The notes beneath the pieces were generated by a model that had not been told where the DNA came from, did no database searches, and worked only from the letters and a program-made list of their open reading frames with translations. A stretch of 26,411 nt of DNA, from positions 1 to 26,411 of the forward strand of contig JAYPCO010000014.1 in NCBI GenBank assembly GCA_038124765.1, read 5' to 3'. Below, one piece after another: positions 1-7,942 of this stretch (positions are counted from its first letter, which is position 1; every line of letters starts with the position of its first letter). The stretch is from HIMB59 sp038124765. GTDB lineage: Bacteria > Pseudomonadota > Alphaproteobacteria > HIMB59. The position numbers and the translations under genes are program-made.

Positions 1-961
1 CTTTGACTTCCAATAAAATTTTTCCAATATGTTCTGATTTCTCCATCAACGCGTGCGCCGCGGTGACATCTTCCAGTTTAAACGTTTGGAAAATAGTCGG
101 TTTATATTTACCCTGTGCAATCAAAGGCCATATCTCTCTTACGACTTGTTCGACAATTTTGCCTTTTTCCTCGGGTGATCTTGATCTAAGTGTAGATCCA
201 GAAACTTTTAATTGTTTATTCATTATATATAGTAAGTTTGCTTCACCTTTAATTCCTCCCAGTGCAGCTATATATGTCAGCCTGCCAAACTTATTGAGGA
301 TTTTTAAATTCTTTTTTAAATAATCACCGCCCACCATATCTAAAATGATGTCCACTTTTATTTTCTTTTCTTCAAAGTACTTTTCAAAATCCACTTCTTT
401 GTAATTGATCGCATCTGTAGCGCCTAAATCTATACAACGCTGGCACTTATCAGCACTTCCTGCTGTTACATAGATATTAGATGTATAGTTTTTGAGAATA
501 GAAATCGCAGTAGTGCCTATACCACTACTTCCTCCATGGATAAGAACCGTTTCATTTTTTTGAAAATTTGAAATATTAAAAATATTTTCATACACAGTTA
601 AGATAGTTTCGGGAAGAGCGCCTGCCTCAGCTAAACTTACTCCGGCGGGTATGGGCATCACCTGTCTTTCATCGACATTAACAAATTCTGCGTAACCGCC
701 ACCACCTAGAATGGCACAGACTTTATCTCCAACTTTAAAACTCTTAGTACTAGAGCCAATTTTACAAACAATACCAGCGCACTCGAGACCAATTATATCA
801 CTTTCACCCGGAGGGGCAGGGTAATGGCCTTTTTTTTGAAGAATATCCGCTCTATTAACACTCGTAGAGGCAATTTCAATTTGTATTTGATACGAACTGG
901 GATCTTCAATGTCTCGTTGATCGAGAAACAATTTTTCATCGTTAAAATTTATGAATTTCAA
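1..961 (-). CDS. NADPH:quinone oxidoreductase (PIG3/QOR-like medium-chain dehydrogenase), 3' end cut by window
   Basis: About 320 codons are visible, and the frame is still open at the window edge. The last visible residues (GKILLEVK) match the usual family C-terminus, so only a few codons are missing. Seen: SVNRADILQKKGHYPAPPG at residues 35-52, a nucleotide-binding loop GGSSGIG at 143-149, and no structural zinc Cys cluster. This fits the zinc-free quinone oxidoreductase branch that reduces quinones or enones with NADPH in the cytosol. The start is a TTG at 961. An in-frame TAG lies two codons upstream, no ATG is available, and an AAGG Shine-Dalgarno (969-972) sits 7 nt away. A 17-bp palindrome at 978-994 lies just upstream and is shared with the TPP-enzyme gene, which suggests common control by the GntR protein. 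The natural substrate cannot be read from sequence. Confidence 0.88.
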   Translation of the reverse strand, partial: MKFINFNDEKLFLDQRDIEDPSSYQIQIEIASTSVNRADILQKKGHYPAPPGESDIIGLECAGIVCKIGSSTKSFKVGDKVCAILGGGGYAEFVNVDERQVMPIPAGVSLAEAGALPETILTVYENIFNISNFQKNETVLIHGGSSGIGTTAISILKNYTSNIYVTAGSADKCQRCIDLGATDAINYKEVDFEKYFEEKKIKVDIILDMVGGDYLKKNLKILNKFGRLTYIAALGGIKGEANLLYIMNKQLKVSGSTLRSRSPEEKGKIVEQVVREIWPLIAQGKYKPTIFQTFKLEDVTAAHALMEKSEHIGKILLEVK

Positions 962-977
962 TGTCTAACCTTGTATA

Positions 978-994
978 TTGTATACATTATACCA
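978..994. promoter_or_regulatory. Candidate GntR/FCD operator, copy 1
   Basis: The sequence TTGTATA-CAT-TATACCA is an inverted repeat with 7-bp arms and one mismatch. It differs at one base from the perfect palindrome at 4939-4955. It lies 16 nt upstream of the TTG start of the quinone oxidoreductase gene, immediately beyond that gene's Shine-Dalgarno, and about 155 nt upstream of tctC. The GGTATA half-site resembles the repeats bound by E. coli NanR, an FCD-type GntR regulator. Assignment to the GntR protein encoded at 4250 is inference. Confidence 0.6.
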
Positions 995-1149
995 ACTGAC
1001 AAGACAATAAGATTAGATTTAGCTTTGAAAAATAAGAGAAATTTTTAATTATCAATTAAAAAAAATAATTTTTTTTATAATTTCTCTTTTGAAAAAAATA
1101 TAAATAGGTTAAGCTAGTATTATATTCAAACTATAGGAGGAATATTACT
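995..1149 (+). other. AT-rich divergent intergenic region and tctC leader
   Basis: This 155-nt stretch is strongly AT-rich, with long A and T runs between 1058 and 1110. It must hold the promoter for the tct genes. TTGAAA hexamers occur at 1025-1030 and 1089-1094 and a TATTAT at 1118-1123, but no pair has a clean 16-18 nt spacing, so I do not call a promoter box. A strong Shine-Dalgarno AGGAGG at 1135-1140 lies 9 nt before the tctC ATG. Confidence 0.5.
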
Positions 1150-2127
1150 ATGACTTTAATTAAAAAAATCGCGTTAGTCATTGTTTCTCTATCCTTAGTA
1201 GCTGTTAGCTCCATTTCTTCGGCAAAGCCTTTTGAGCCAAAGAAGCCTATTGAGCTTATTATTCCAGCTGGTCAAGGTGGAGGAGCTGACGAAATCGCAA
1301 GATTAGTTCAAGGTGTTATCGAAAAGAATGATTATGCATCTAAGCCTGTGATTCCAATCAACAAAGCTGGTGGTTCAGGTGGTGAGGCGATGACATATGT
1401 TAAGAAAAAAGCTGGTGATGAGCACACACTTATCATTACACTTAACAACGTTCTTACAACACCAGTTAACCAGCCAGAATTAGGTATTGATTTCTTCAAT
1501 GATTTCACTCCATTGGCTAGACTTATCACTGACACATTCTTAGTATGGATTGCTACAGAAGGTAAAAACACTGCAGGTGTAAATACTTTTGATGATTTCT
1601 TAGCATTAGCAAAACAAGGTAACCTTGTAGCTGGTGGTACAGGTAGTATGTCAGAAGACGAATTACTTATCGGTATGATGAGAGGTATGTTCGGCTTTGA
1701 TGTGAAGTATGTTCCATACAGCGGTGGCGGTGCAGTTGCTAAAGGTCTTGTAGGCGGTGAGTCTGACTTTACTGTTAACAACCCTTCAGAGCAAATGGGC
1801 TTCTATCAATCAGGTGACTCTAAGGCACTTGTGATGATGACTCCTGAGAGAAACTCAGCATTCCCTGATGTTCCTTCATCTTATGAATTAGGATATCCAG
1901 AGCTTGAGTACTACATGATGAGAGCTTTCATGGCTCCTGCTGGTATTGATGCTGAAGTTGAAAAGTACTACACAGGACTTTTACACACAACTTACTGGGA
2001 TGATGAATTCCAAACTTTCAACATCGATGATGGTAAGTTAATGAGTTGGTTAGAAGGTTATGGTCTTAAAGATTTCTTAGCAGTAGAATATGCTAAGCAC
2101 GGTGAGATCATCAAAAACTTCAACTAA
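1150..2127 (+). CDS. tctC: Tripartite tricarboxylate transporter substrate-binding protein (TctC/Bug family)
   Basis: A 325-residue periplasmic solute receptor. Residues 1-25 form a typical signal peptide (KK, then a hydrophobic core, then SSISSA). Next comes a TctC-type N-lobe with IELIIPAGQGGGADEIARL at about 35-53, the counterpart of the family's glycine-rich ligand loop. No lipobox cysteine is seen. TctC proteins deliver di- or tricarboxylates and similar organic acids to a TctA/TctB membrane unit. The gene is first in tctC-tctB-tctA, with a strong ribosome site suited to high expression of the receptor. The downstream Frc-like and TPP-enzyme genes suggest a substrate such as oxalate or a 2-hydroxy acid, but the ligand cannot be read from this sequence. 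Confidence 0.92.
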   Translation: MTLIKKIALVIVSLSLVAVSSISSAKPFEPKKPIELIIPAGQGGGADEIARLVQGVIEKNDYASKPVIPINKAGGSGGEAMTYVKKKAGDEHTLIITLNNVLTTPVNQPELGIDFFNDFTPLARLITDTFLVWIATEGKNTAGVNTFDDFLALAKQGNLVAGGTGSMSEDELLIGMMRGMFGFDVKYVPYSGGGAVAKGLVGGESDFTVNNPSEQMGFYQSGDSKALVMMTPERNSAFPDVPSSYELGYPELEYYMMRAFMAPAGIDAEVEKYYTGLLHTTYWDDEFQTFNIDDGKLMSWLEGYGLKDFLAVEYAKHGEIIKNFN

Positions 2128-2151
2128 GATATAAATTAATAGGAGCGACGT

Positions 2152-2676
2152 ATGAGTATTACTAATAAGATCACAGTTAAAAGAGCCGAGATAGTGGTTG
2201 CTGTTATATTAGCACTATGCTCAGTCGCTCTTATGTATAAGAGTGCACAAAACAGAATTACATGGAACACTGAGGATAATATGGGAGCAGGGTTTTTACC
2301 TTTCTATTTATCCATGGGTATGTTCATCTGTACTGTTTTAACAATTATTAAGTTTTTTTTAAAAAAGTCACCGCAGTCTCAAAATAACGAACCATTTATT
2401 GACGCTGAAGCTTTTAAGTTTGTAGCTGTTACTACAGTTTCACTAATAGTTTTAGTTTTTGCAATTTCATTCCTTGGAATTTATTTTTCCTTGGTTTTCT
2501 TTTTGGCTTTTTATTTAAGATATTTTAGTGACAAGAGTAAAGTATTTATTTCAATATTTGCGATCTTAACTCCAATATTGACATTTTTATTTTTTGAATG
2601 GATACTGAAAATTCCTTTACCACAAGGTATTTCAGAACCATTGTTTTATCCAGTTTATGACTTTATGTATTCTTAA
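2152..2676 (+). CDS. tctB: Tripartite tricarboxylate transporter small membrane subunit (TctB)
   Basis: A 174-residue inner-membrane protein with four hydrophobic segments, near residues 15-30, 45-68, 88-120 and 125-148, the usual TctB layout. The NMGAGFLPFYLSMGMF stretch at about 43-58 matches the G-x-G-FxP region of the family. It sits 24 nt after tctC with an AGGAG ribosome site and 25 nt before tctA, so the three genes are almost certainly one transcript. TctB is the small partner of the TctA channel in these cation-coupled secondary transporters. TctB sequences are poorly conserved, so the call leans on size, topology and position. Confidence 0.85.
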   Translation: MSITNKITVKRAEIVVAVILALCSVALMYKSAQNRITWNTEDNMGAGFLPFYLSMGMFICTVLTIIKFFLKKSPQSQNNEPFIDAEAFKFVAVTTVSLIVLVFAISFLGIYFSLVFFLAFYLRYFSDKSKVFISIFAILTPILTFLFFEWILKIPLPQGISEPLFYPVYDFMYS

Positions 2677-2701
2677 TTTATAGGGGGAGAGAGATAACAT
2701 T

Positions 2702-4222
2702 ATGGAGATGGATGTAGTTCACTTACTTTTAGACGGAATATTCACTGCTTTTCAACCTTTAAATTTAGGTTTGTTAATTTTTGGATGTCTTGTTGGTTTA
2801 TTTGTTGGCGCAATGCCAGGTTTAGGATCCGTTAATGGTGTGGCAATTCTTATTCCCATAACATTTATTGTTCCGCCGACTGCTGCAATTATATTTTTAG
2901 CAGCTGTTTATTATGGAGCAATGTATGGAGGGGCAATCAGTTCTATTATGCTAGGTATTCCTGGGGCCTCAACTGCTGTTGCAACAGTTTTCGATGGTAG
3001 ACCCCTTGCTGTAAAAGGTGAAGCGATGACTGCTTTAACAGGTGCTGCTGTAGCATCTTTTGTTGGCGGCACTGTTTCAGTTGTTTTATTTACTCTCTTT
3101 GCACCACCGCTCGCAGAGGTTGCTTTACGATTTAACGCTCCTGAAACTTTTGCATTGATGGTTATGGCATTTGCAACTTTTGTTGGCTTAGGCGGAGATG
3201 ATATTCCTAAAACCATATTTTCAATTTTAATTGGTTTAGTTCTTTCCACTATTGGATTAGATCTAATCACTGGCAAGCCTCGATTGATATTCTTTAATAT
3301 TCCAGGTTTTCTTCATGGGATTAACTTCTTAGTATTAGCTATTGGTATATATGGTATTGGTGAAATGCTTTGGACTTTGGAAGAAACTAAAGGAAGAGTT
3401 CAAATGTCAAAACTAACAGTAAATATGAACGAGGTTATCAGGGCTTTCAAAGCTCTGAAAACAACCCTTGCTGGTATGAGCATCGGATCTTTTCTTGGTT
3501 TCTTTGTTGGAATACTTCCTGCCGCTGGAGCAACGCCCGCTTCATTAATGTCATACGGGATTACAAAACAAATTTCACCAAACTCAAAAGACTTTGGCAG
3601 TGGAGTATTGGCTGGAGTTGTTGCGCCTGAAGCTGCTAACAATTCTGCTAGTACTGGAAGTATGTTGCCAATGATTACTTTGGGTATCCCAGGATCACCT
3701 ACCACAGCTATTCTTCTTGGAGGGATGATTTTATGGGGTTTGACTCCAGGACCTTTGCTTTTTACACAAGAGCCTGAGTTTGTATGGGGACTTATTGGTA
3801 GCTTATATATCGCAAATTTCTTTACCTTGCTTTTGAATATAGCACTTATACCTGCTTTTTTATTAGTTTTAAGAATTCCATTTGCTATTTTAGCTCCTGT
3901 AATATTTGTACTTTGTGTAACTGGTGGATATGCGCCTACTCAAAGTATTCATGACGTTTGGTTAATGCTACTTTTTGGTTTTGTGGGATATGTTTTGAGA
4001 AAATTAGACTACCCCGTAGCCCCCGCTGTTTTATCTATTGTTTTAGGACCACTTGCTGAAAATGCCCTAAGACAATCACTAATTTTATCAGATGGAAGTA
4101 TGGGAATATTCTTTAGTTTTTCCGATAAACCAATTGCAGCAGTGATTATGTACATTGCAATTGTATTAATCTTAATGCCAGCTTTCGGTCCGCTATACAG
4201 AAAGTTTGTAAAAAAATCCTAA
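2702..4222 (+). CDS. tctA: Tripartite tricarboxylate transporter large permease (TctA)
   Basis: A 506-residue polytopic membrane protein of normal TctA length with about 11-12 hydrophobic segments. Family hallmarks are visible: GAMPGLGSVNGVAILIPITF near residues 37-56, a second glycine/proline loop VGILPAAGATPAS near 269-281, and the conserved APEAANNSASTGSMLPMITL and GIPGSPTTAILLGG blocks near 302-341. It forms the translocation path that carries ligand from TctC into the cytoplasm, in characterised systems coupled to Na+ or H+. A GGGGGAG ribosome site precedes the ATG. The gene ends 27 nt before the GntR regulator. Confidence 0.95.
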   Translation: MEMDVVHLLLDGIFTAFQPLNLGLLIFGCLVGLFVGAMPGLGSVNGVAILIPITFIVPPTAAIIFLAAVYYGAMYGGAISSIMLGIPGASTAVATVFDGRPLAVKGEAMTALTGAAVASFVGGTVSVVLFTLFAPPLAEVALRFNAPETFALMVMAFATFVGLGGDDIPKTIFSILIGLVLSTIGLDLITGKPRLIFFNIPGFLHGINFLVLAIGIYGIGEMLWTLEETKGRVQMSKLTVNMNEVIRAFKALKTTLAGMSIGSFLGFFVGILPAAGATPASLMSYGITKQISPNSKDFGSGVLAGVVAPEAANNSASTGSMLPMITLGIPGSPTTAILLGGMILWGLTPGPLLFTQEPEFVWGLIGSLYIANFFTLLLNIALIPAFLLVLRIPFAILAPVIFVLCVTGGYAPTQSIHDVWLMLLFGFVGYVLRKLDYPVAPAVLSIVLGPLAENALRQSLILSDGSMGIFFSFSDKPIAAVIMYIAIVLILMPAFGPLYRKFVKKS

Positions 4223-4234
4223 TCAAAATTTGAG

Positions 4235-4271
4235 CGGGGTCTTAAATCTATGATTTTAAAGATTGGCCCCG
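4235..4271 (+). promoter_or_regulatory. Hairpin enclosing the start codon of the GntR gene
   Basis: CGGGG at 4235-4239 can pair with CCCCG at 4267-4271. Inside it, CTT-AAA-TC (4241-4248) can pair with GA-TTT-AAG (4252-4261, with two bulged bases). This leaves the U-A-U of the initiation region (4249-4251) at the tip. The long imperfect stem would bury both the weak G-rich ribosome site and the AUG at 4250. The pairing is read directly; a control role is inference. Confidence 0.4.
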
Positions 4272-4909
4272 TTAATCTTAAGAGTAAAGTTTATGAAACA
4301 CTTAAGAAATATATTTTATCTCTAAACATTTATCTTAAGGAAAATGATTTTCATTTAGATGAAAGACAACTTTCTGAAAAACTAGGCGTAAGCAGAACGC
4401 CAATCCGTGAAGCTATAGCTAGACTAGAGCAAGAGGGAATTGTTAAAACCGTACCAAGAAGAGGTGTTTTTGTTCACCGTAAAACGAAGAAAGAATTAAT
4501 CGATATTGTAACTGTCTGGGCAGGGTTAGAGGGTTATGCTGCACACTTAGTTATTCAAAACTCTTCGAAAGAAGAAATAAATGATCTTAGCAAATACTGT
4601 CATTATACAAAAAGTAATGTCTTATCTGATTTAGAAAACTATTCTGCTGATAATATTAAATTTCATCAACAAATAATGAAATTAACAAAAGTAAAACTGA
4701 TGGGTGAAATTTTAGAATCCCAACTCATACACCTTCAATTTTTAAGAAAAAAATTCATTTTTTTCTCTGAAAGAGCGGTCCAATCAATTGATGAACATAC
4801 TGAAATTATAGCCGCACTATCTTCTGGTAAAGCATCTAAGGCAGAAAAACTCCTTAAAAATCACGCTTTAACCCTTGTGGATAGAATACACGAGAACATC
4901 AAAAACTAA
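4250..4909 (+). CDS. GntR-family transcriptional regulator, FCD (FadR-like) subfamily
   Basis: A 219-residue DNA-binding regulator. Residues 9-75 form a winged helix-turn-helix, with LSEKLGVSRTPIREAIARLE at about 42-61 and the wing PRRGVFV near 69-75. Residues 85-215 are all-helical and match the FCD ligand domain, ending in EHTEIIAALSSGKASKAEKL, a characteristic FCD helix. Such proteins usually repress nearby catabolic genes until a carboxylate metabolite binds. The gene stands between the tct transporter and the TPP-enzyme operon. The only strong palindrome shared by two promoter regions here (978-994 and 4939-4955) is its natural candidate site. The start codon lies in a predicted hairpin with no good Shine-Dalgarno, so expression may be low. 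Confidence 0.93.
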   Translation: MILKIGPVNLKSKVYETLKKYILSLNIYLKENDFHLDERQLSEKLGVSRTPIREAIARLEQEGIVKTVPRRGVFVHRKTKKELIDIVTVWAGLEGYAAHLVIQNSSKEEINDLSKYCHYTKSNVLSDLENYSADNIKFHQQIMKLTKVKLMGEILESQLIHLQFLRKKFIFFSERAVQSIDEHTEIIAALSSGKASKAEKLLKNHALTLVDRIHENIKN

Positions 4910-4938
4910 CCCGAAAATCTTTGCATCGTATTTTATTC

Positions 4939-4955
4939 TGGTATACATTATACCA
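4939..4955. promoter_or_regulatory. Candidate GntR/FCD operator, copy 2 (perfect palindrome)
   Basis: TGGTATA-CAT-TATACCA is a perfect inverted repeat with 7-bp arms and a 3-bp centre. It lies 17 nt before the ATG of the TPP-enzyme gene and directly upstream of its GGAGAGG ribosome site. It recurs with one change at 978-994, in the same place relative to the quinone oxidoreductase start but with its centre in the opposite orientation. That favours a symmetric DNA site over an RNA hairpin. Binding by the neighbouring GntR protein is inference. Confidence 0.7.
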
Positions 4956-4972
4956 CCACGGAGAGGTAAATT

Positions 4973-6649
4973 ATGACTACAGGATCAAATGAACAAATGA
5001 TTACTGGCGGTGAGCTAGTAGCAAAAGCCCTCAAAGCAGAGGGTATTGAAGTTATTTATACACTATGTGGCGGCCATATTATTGATATTTACAACGGCTG
5101 CTTAAATGAAGGAATTAAAATTATAGACGTGCGCCATGAAGAAGTAGCATCACATGCTGCAGATGGTTATGCACGTATGACAGGTAAACCTGGGTGTGCA
5201 GTTGTTACTGCAGGACCAGGAACAACACATGCCATTACAGGTGTTGCAAATGCATTTAGAGCTGAAATCCCAATGCTTTTAATTGGTGGTCAGAGTTCAT
5301 TAACACAACATAAAATGGGTTCTTTACAAGACTTACCACACGTTGACATGATGCAACCAATAACAAAATTCGCCGCAACAGTAATGTCAACGGAGCGTTG
5401 TGCTGATATGGTTTCAATGGCTTTTAGAGAAACAAGAAATGGTTCTTATGGCCCATCTTTCCTAGAAATTCCTAGAGATATTTTAGACTCATCAATTCCA
5501 TTAAGTAAAGCTGTGATCCCAGCTGCAGGAAAATACAGTGCCTCTTCTAAAACTCTCGCTGATCCAGTGGATGTTCAAAAAGCTGCTGACATTATTTCTA
5601 AGTCTGAAAGACCTTGTGTTCTATTAGGTCAACAGGTTTGGACATGCCAGTCAACAAATGAAGCAGTTGAGTTTGTAAGAAATCTTAATATCCCTGCTTA
5701 TTTAAATGGAGCCGCTCGTGGCTCACTTGCACCAGAAGATCCTCATCATTTTCATAGAACGAGAAGAAATGCATTCACTAAGTCAGACTGCATTATAATT
5801 GTTGGTACTCCATTTGACTTCAGAATGGGTTATGGAAAAAGATTAAACCCAAATGCAACTGTTATCCAAATCGATATGGACTACAGAACAGTTGGAAAAA
5901 ATAGAGATATTTCTCTAGGTTTAGTAGGGCATATTGGAACTACTTTAAAGGCAATTTCTGAAGCTGGTACTAAAAAAGATAGATCAGATTGGTTTAACGA
6001 ATTAAGAGCGGGCGAAGAGTCAGCTCTGGAAAAGCTTATGCCAACCTTTACTACTGACAAATCTCCAATTAGCCCTTACAGAGTTGCATGGGAGTTAAAT
6101 CAGTTTTTAAATGATGATACAATTTACATTGGTGATGGTGGTGACGTTGTTACTATCAGTGCACAGGCTGTTCAACCTAGACAACCAGGTGCTTGGATGG
6201 ACCCAGGCCCACTAGGAACTCTTGGTGTGGGTGTACCTTATGCTTTAGCTGCAAAAATTGCTGCTCCTGAGAGAGAAGTTCTTCTTTATTGTGGTGATGG
6301 TGCATTTTCAATGACAGGTATGGATTTTGAAGCCTTTGTTAGACACAAAGCTCCTGTTTTAACTGTGATTGGTAATAACTCAGCTCAAAACCAAATTCGT
6401 TTTGGTCAGATTATGAAATATGGTGAAGAAAAAGGTAATATCGGAAACATCCTTGGTGATGTGAACTTTGATGAGTTTGCAAAAGTAATGGGTGGTCACG
6501 GTGAGAGTGTTCGTGAAGCAAAAGACATTCAACCTGCACTTCAAAGAGCAAGAGAAGCTGTCAAAGCTGGAACTCCTGCATTGGTTAATATTTGGGTAGA
6601 CAAAGAAGAGTTTGCACCAGGTACTAAAAACCAAACTATGTATAAATAA
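4973..6649 (+). CDS. TPP-dependent acyl-CoA lyase/decarboxylase of the acetolactate-synthase superfamily (oxalyl-CoA decarboxylase or 2-hydroxyacyl-CoA lyase-like)
   Basis: A 558-residue ThDP enzyme with the three usual domains (about 10-175, 195-330 and 380-540). Seen: the cofactor-activating glutamate in RHEEVASHAADGYAR (Glu56), and the ThDP/Mg motif from GDG (441-443) to NN (468-469). The N-terminal GGHI (33-36) recalls the ILVBL/HACL2 branch more than textbook oxalyl-CoA decarboxylase (which has GIPITD there). Where related enzymes carry Gln-Glu after the first glycine-rich block, this one has LQD (118-120). The C-terminus ends in APGTKNQTMYK. The Frc-like gene 20 nt downstream argues for a CoA-thioester substrate that yields formyl-CoA. 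I read it as decarboxylating oxalyl-CoA or cleaving a 2-hydroxyacyl-CoA; true acetolactate synthase is unlikely because no small subunit gene is present. Confidence 0.8.
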   Translation: MTTGSNEQMITGGELVAKALKAEGIEVIYTLCGGHIIDIYNGCLNEGIKIIDVRHEEVASHAADGYARMTGKPGCAVVTAGPGTTHAITGVANAFRAEIPMLLIGGQSSLTQHKMGSLQDLPHVDMMQPITKFAATVMSTERCADMVSMAFRETRNGSYGPSFLEIPRDILDSSIPLSKAVIPAAGKYSASSKTLADPVDVQKAADIISKSERPCVLLGQQVWTCQSTNEAVEFVRNLNIPAYLNGAARGSLAPEDPHHFHRTRRNAFTKSDCIIIVGTPFDFRMGYGKRLNPNATVIQIDMDYRTVGKNRDISLGLVGHIGTTLKAISEAGTKKDRSDWFNELRAGEESALEKLMPTFTTDKSPISPYRVAWELNQFLNDDTIYIGDGGDVVTISAQAVQPRQPGAWMDPGPLGTLGVGVPYALAAKIAAPEREVLLYCGDGAFSMTGMDFEAFVRHKAPVLTVIGNNSAQNQIRFGQIMKYGEEKGNIGNILGDVNFDEFAKVMGGHGESVREAKDIQPALQRAREAVKAGTPALVNIWVDKEEFAPGTKNQTMYK

Positions 6650-6669
6650 TCTAGGAAAGGTTTAAATAT

Positions 6670-7917
6670 ATGGAAGCTCTTAAAGGAATAAAAGTATTGG
6701 ACATGACGCATGTTCAATCAGGACCGACATGTACTCAACTTTTAGCTTGGTTTGGCGCTGATGTTGTTAAAGTAGAAAGACCAGGAGTAGGTGATGCTAC
6801 TCGCGGTCAGTTAAGGGATATCCCTGACGCTGATAGTCTTTACTTCACAATGTTAAATTCAAATAAAAGAAGTATTACTCTTAATCCTAAAAATCCTGAA
6901 GGGGCTAAAATATTTACTAAATTAATCCAAGAATGTGATGTCATGGTTGAAAACTTTGCTCCTGGCGCATTAGATCGTATGGGTTTCTCTTGGGAAAAAA
7001 TCCAAGAAATTAATCCTCGAATGATTTATGCATCAGTCAAAGGATTTGGACCAGGTAAATATCAAGAATGTAAAGTATATGAGAACGTCGCCCAGTGTGC
7101 TGGTGGTTCAGCATCCACTACTGGTATGCTTGGCGATATTCCAATGGTAACTGGTGCTCAAATTGGCGATAGTGGAACTGGTCTTCATTTAGCTTTGGGT
7201 ATTGTGACGGCACTATTTCATAGAGAAAAATCCGGCAAAGGACAAAGAGTATCTGCAGCAATGCAAGATGGTGTTTTAAACCTTTGCAGAGTTAAACTAA
7301 GAGATCAGCAAAGACTTTCTCACGGTCCTTTAAAGGAGTACTCACAGTTTGGTGAAAACATTCCTTTTGGGGATTCAACACCAAGAGCTGGAAACGACTC
7401 AGGTGGTGGCCAACCTGGAAAAATTCTTAAATGTAAAGGATGGGAGACTGATCCTAACGCTTATACTTATTTTATTACTCAAGCAGCAGTTTGGGAAAAA
7501 GTATGTGATGTTATTGGTAAGCCAGAGTGGAAGGAAGATGAAAATTATGCAACTCCCAATGCGAGACTTCCAAGATTAAATGAAATCTTCAGTACCATTG
7601 AGCAGTGGACTATGACAAAGACAAAATTTGAAGTTATGGATATCTGTAACCCTTTAGATATCCCAGTTGGTCCTATTTTATCACTAAAAGAAATTGCTGA
7701 AGATGAGGGATTAAGAGAAACAGGAACTGTTGTTGAAGTGGATCATCCAGTAAGAGGGAAGTATTTAACAGTGGGTAATCCAATTAAGTTATCTGACTCT
7801 CCTGCAGTAGTTAAAAGATCACCTTTATTAGGAGAGCATACTGACGAAATTCTAAAAGAGTTTTGTAAATATAGTGAAGATGAAATTAAAGCGGTCAGAG
7901 AAGCTGGCGCTGTTTAA
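6670..7917 (+). CDS. frc: Formyl-CoA transferase (class III, CaiB/BaiF family; Frc-like)
   Basis: A 415-residue class III CoA-transferase that moves CoA from formyl-CoA to an acid, classically oxalate. It aligns from memory almost end to end with Oxalobacter Frc. Shared blocks include THVQSGPTCTQ (13-23), SLYFTMLNSNKRSI (56-69), MVENFAPGALDRMGF (92-106), KVYENVAQCAGG (135-146), the catalytic Asp167 in IGDSGTG, LRDQQRL, LKCKGWETD and SPLLGEHTDE. Two active-site positions differ: the residue matching Trp48 of the Oxalobacter enzyme is Gln47, and the tetraglycine loop before QPG reads Ser-Gly-Gly-Gly. These could alter substrate choice. It is placed between the TPP enzyme and a formyl-folate hydrolase-like gene in a tight operon. 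Confidence 0.92.
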   Translation: MEALKGIKVLDMTHVQSGPTCTQLLAWFGADVVKVERPGVGDATRGQLRDIPDADSLYFTMLNSNKRSITLNPKNPEGAKIFTKLIQECDVMVENFAPGALDRMGFSWEKIQEINPRMIYASVKGFGPGKYQECKVYENVAQCAGGSASTTGMLGDIPMVTGAQIGDSGTGLHLALGIVTALFHREKSGKGQRVSAAMQDGVLNLCRVKLRDQQRLSHGPLKEYSQFGENIPFGDSTPRAGNDSGGGQPGKILKCKGWETDPNAYTYFITQAAVWEKVCDVIGKPEWKEDENYATPNARLPRLNEIFSTIEQWTMTKTKFEVMDICNPLDIPVGPILSLKEIAEDEGLRETGTVVEVDHPVRGKYLTVGNPIKLSDSPAVVKRSPLLGEHTDEILKEFCKYSEDEIKAVREAGAV

Positions 7918-7942
7918 AAAATAATTAATTTAAGGAGTTAAC

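Noticed and set aside
3..323. Open frame of 106 codons on the plus strand at the left edge
   Set aside because: It lies antisense to the clearly conserved quinone oxidoreductase gene and resembles no known family.
824..1048. 74-codon plus-strand frame spanning the start of the quinone oxidoreductase gene
   Set aside because: It overlaps the conserved N-terminus of that gene on the other strand, has no ribosome site and has low-complexity composition.
1058..1110. A/T runs as a terminator between the quinone oxidoreductase and tctC
   Set aside because: The genes are divergent, so no terminator is needed, and the A/T runs form no GC-containing stem.
4939..4955. The palindrome as an RNA hairpin or terminator
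   Set aside because: No T-run follows, and the second copy has its centre in the reverse orientation relative to its gene, which favours a DNA-binding site.
4973..6649. Annotation as acetolactate synthase large subunit
   Set aside because: The superfamily match is real, but the gene sits with a formyl-CoA transferase, lacks a regulatory subunit gene, and has branch motifs closer to acyl-CoA lyases.
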